From: JALOPX01 sp041309605 | Lineage (GTDB): Bacteria; Krumholzibacteriota; Krumholzibacteriia; Krumholzibacteriales; Krumholzibacteriaceae | Length of the DNA stretch: 32,125 nucleotides | Direction of reading: 5' to 3' | Assembly: GCA_041309605.1 (NCBI GenBank) | Contig: JBFYZH010000121.1 | Coordinates: forward strand, 1-32,125 | Part shown: positions 32,036-32,125 of the stretch, piece by piece | Position numbering within the stretch: the first letter of the stretch is position 1 | Layout: every line of letters starts with the position of its first letter | The notes under the pieces: model-generated | The model's input: only the letters and a program-made list of their open reading frames with translations | Told to the model about the DNA's origin: nothing | The model's database searches: none | Made by a program: the position numbers and the translations under genes

Positions 32036-32095
32036 TTCTGCCTGCATGGCCGGTGCGTAAATAGAGGAAATATCAAACAAATCCGGAGAAGGTGG

Positions 32096-32125
32096 ATGCA
32101 GTTATCCGATCTGGGATGGGATTCG
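32096..32125 (+). CDS. rsgA: Start of a gene, probably ribosome small-subunit GTPase RsgA (partial)
   Basis: Only ten codons are in the window: MQLSDLGWDS, preceded by GGAGAAGGTGG. The opening LxDLGW is typical of one branch of RsgA proteins (for example MNLxxLGW starts). The match is short and could be chance; the rest of the gene lies beyond the window. Confidence 0.4.
   Translation, partial: MQLSDLGWDS

Noticed and set aside
1..32125. tRNA, rRNA and CRISPR content
   Set aside because: T-loop-like strings (for example GTTCGAATCC near 14819) lie inside coding genes without a cloverleaf, and no repeat-spacer array with uniform repeats exists.

Overview
The window comes from a high-GC Gram-negative bacterium. 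Two secreted proteins carry the C-terminal FlgD-Ig-like/T9SS-like module (NPFNP then a K-x-x-L/V-x-R end) that is common in FCB-group and neighbouring candidate phyla. Several predicted outer-membrane beta-barrels and lipoproteins fit this too. From memory of such proteomes, a Krumholzibacteria/Eisenbacteria/Latescibacteria-like lineage is plausible, but nothing in the window (no rRNA or ribosomal protein) fixes the taxonomy.

Layout. 1-4.4 kb: an MrfA/YprA-type DUF1998 repair helicase (+), convergent with an asparagine-synthase-like PP-loop protein (-). 4.6-7.9 kb: a complete sdhCDAB operon closed by a strong intrinsic terminator. 8.1-10.0 kb: a Tat-exported glycosylasparaginase-type Ntn hydrolase and a lipoprotein. 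14.5-10.05 kb (-): one operon-like run of SusE/F-like binding protein, GH43/GH32-like glycosidase, small beta-barrel and pyrE, behind an excellent sigma70-type promoter. 14.8-16.7 kb: two TPR proteins separated by a repeat-rich spacer. 16.9-19.7 kb: zinc-ribbon membrane protein, a GlpX-like protein with altered catalytic residues, and rarA. 20.0-24.8 kb: a secreted protein of unknown function, a response regulator, a HAD phosphatase (-), a GNAT, a PP2C phosphatase and a beta-barrel (-). 25.1-28.05 kb: class II (B12-dependent) ribonucleotide reductase nrdJ with a candidate NrdR box, and a flavin-reductase-like protein.

From about 28.1 kb to the end the base composition drops visibly and the content turns accessory. 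Two AT-rich genes (a lipoprotein-like protein of unknown function and a DUF6602-like putative PD-(D/E)XK protein) are each enclosed by their own near-perfect inverted repeat. The repeat is 18 bp for the first gene and 21 bp for the second, and both share the core GTTATRTG. A 129-bp imperfect palindrome with attC-like architecture lies between them. The match is gene-specific: the left end of each unit pairs with its own right end and not with its neighbour's. This is what integron gene cassettes look like, but with unusually long pairing arms and no integrase in the window. It is the strongest candidate for something new here. Downstream are a beta-barrel that may have lost its N-terminus, a secreted beta-helix protein, a 30-residue Lys/Ala-rich histone-H1-like peptide, and probably the first codons of rsgA.

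A second notable signal is a shared C-terminal tail. The secreted proteins ending at 20985 and 31603 have unrelated bodies but both end in ATE(S/T)SSWGx(L/I)K(S/A)(L/I)xx, which suggests a sorting or anchoring signal distinct from the FlgD-like tail.

No tRNA, rRNA, CRISPR array, transposase or integrase was found.
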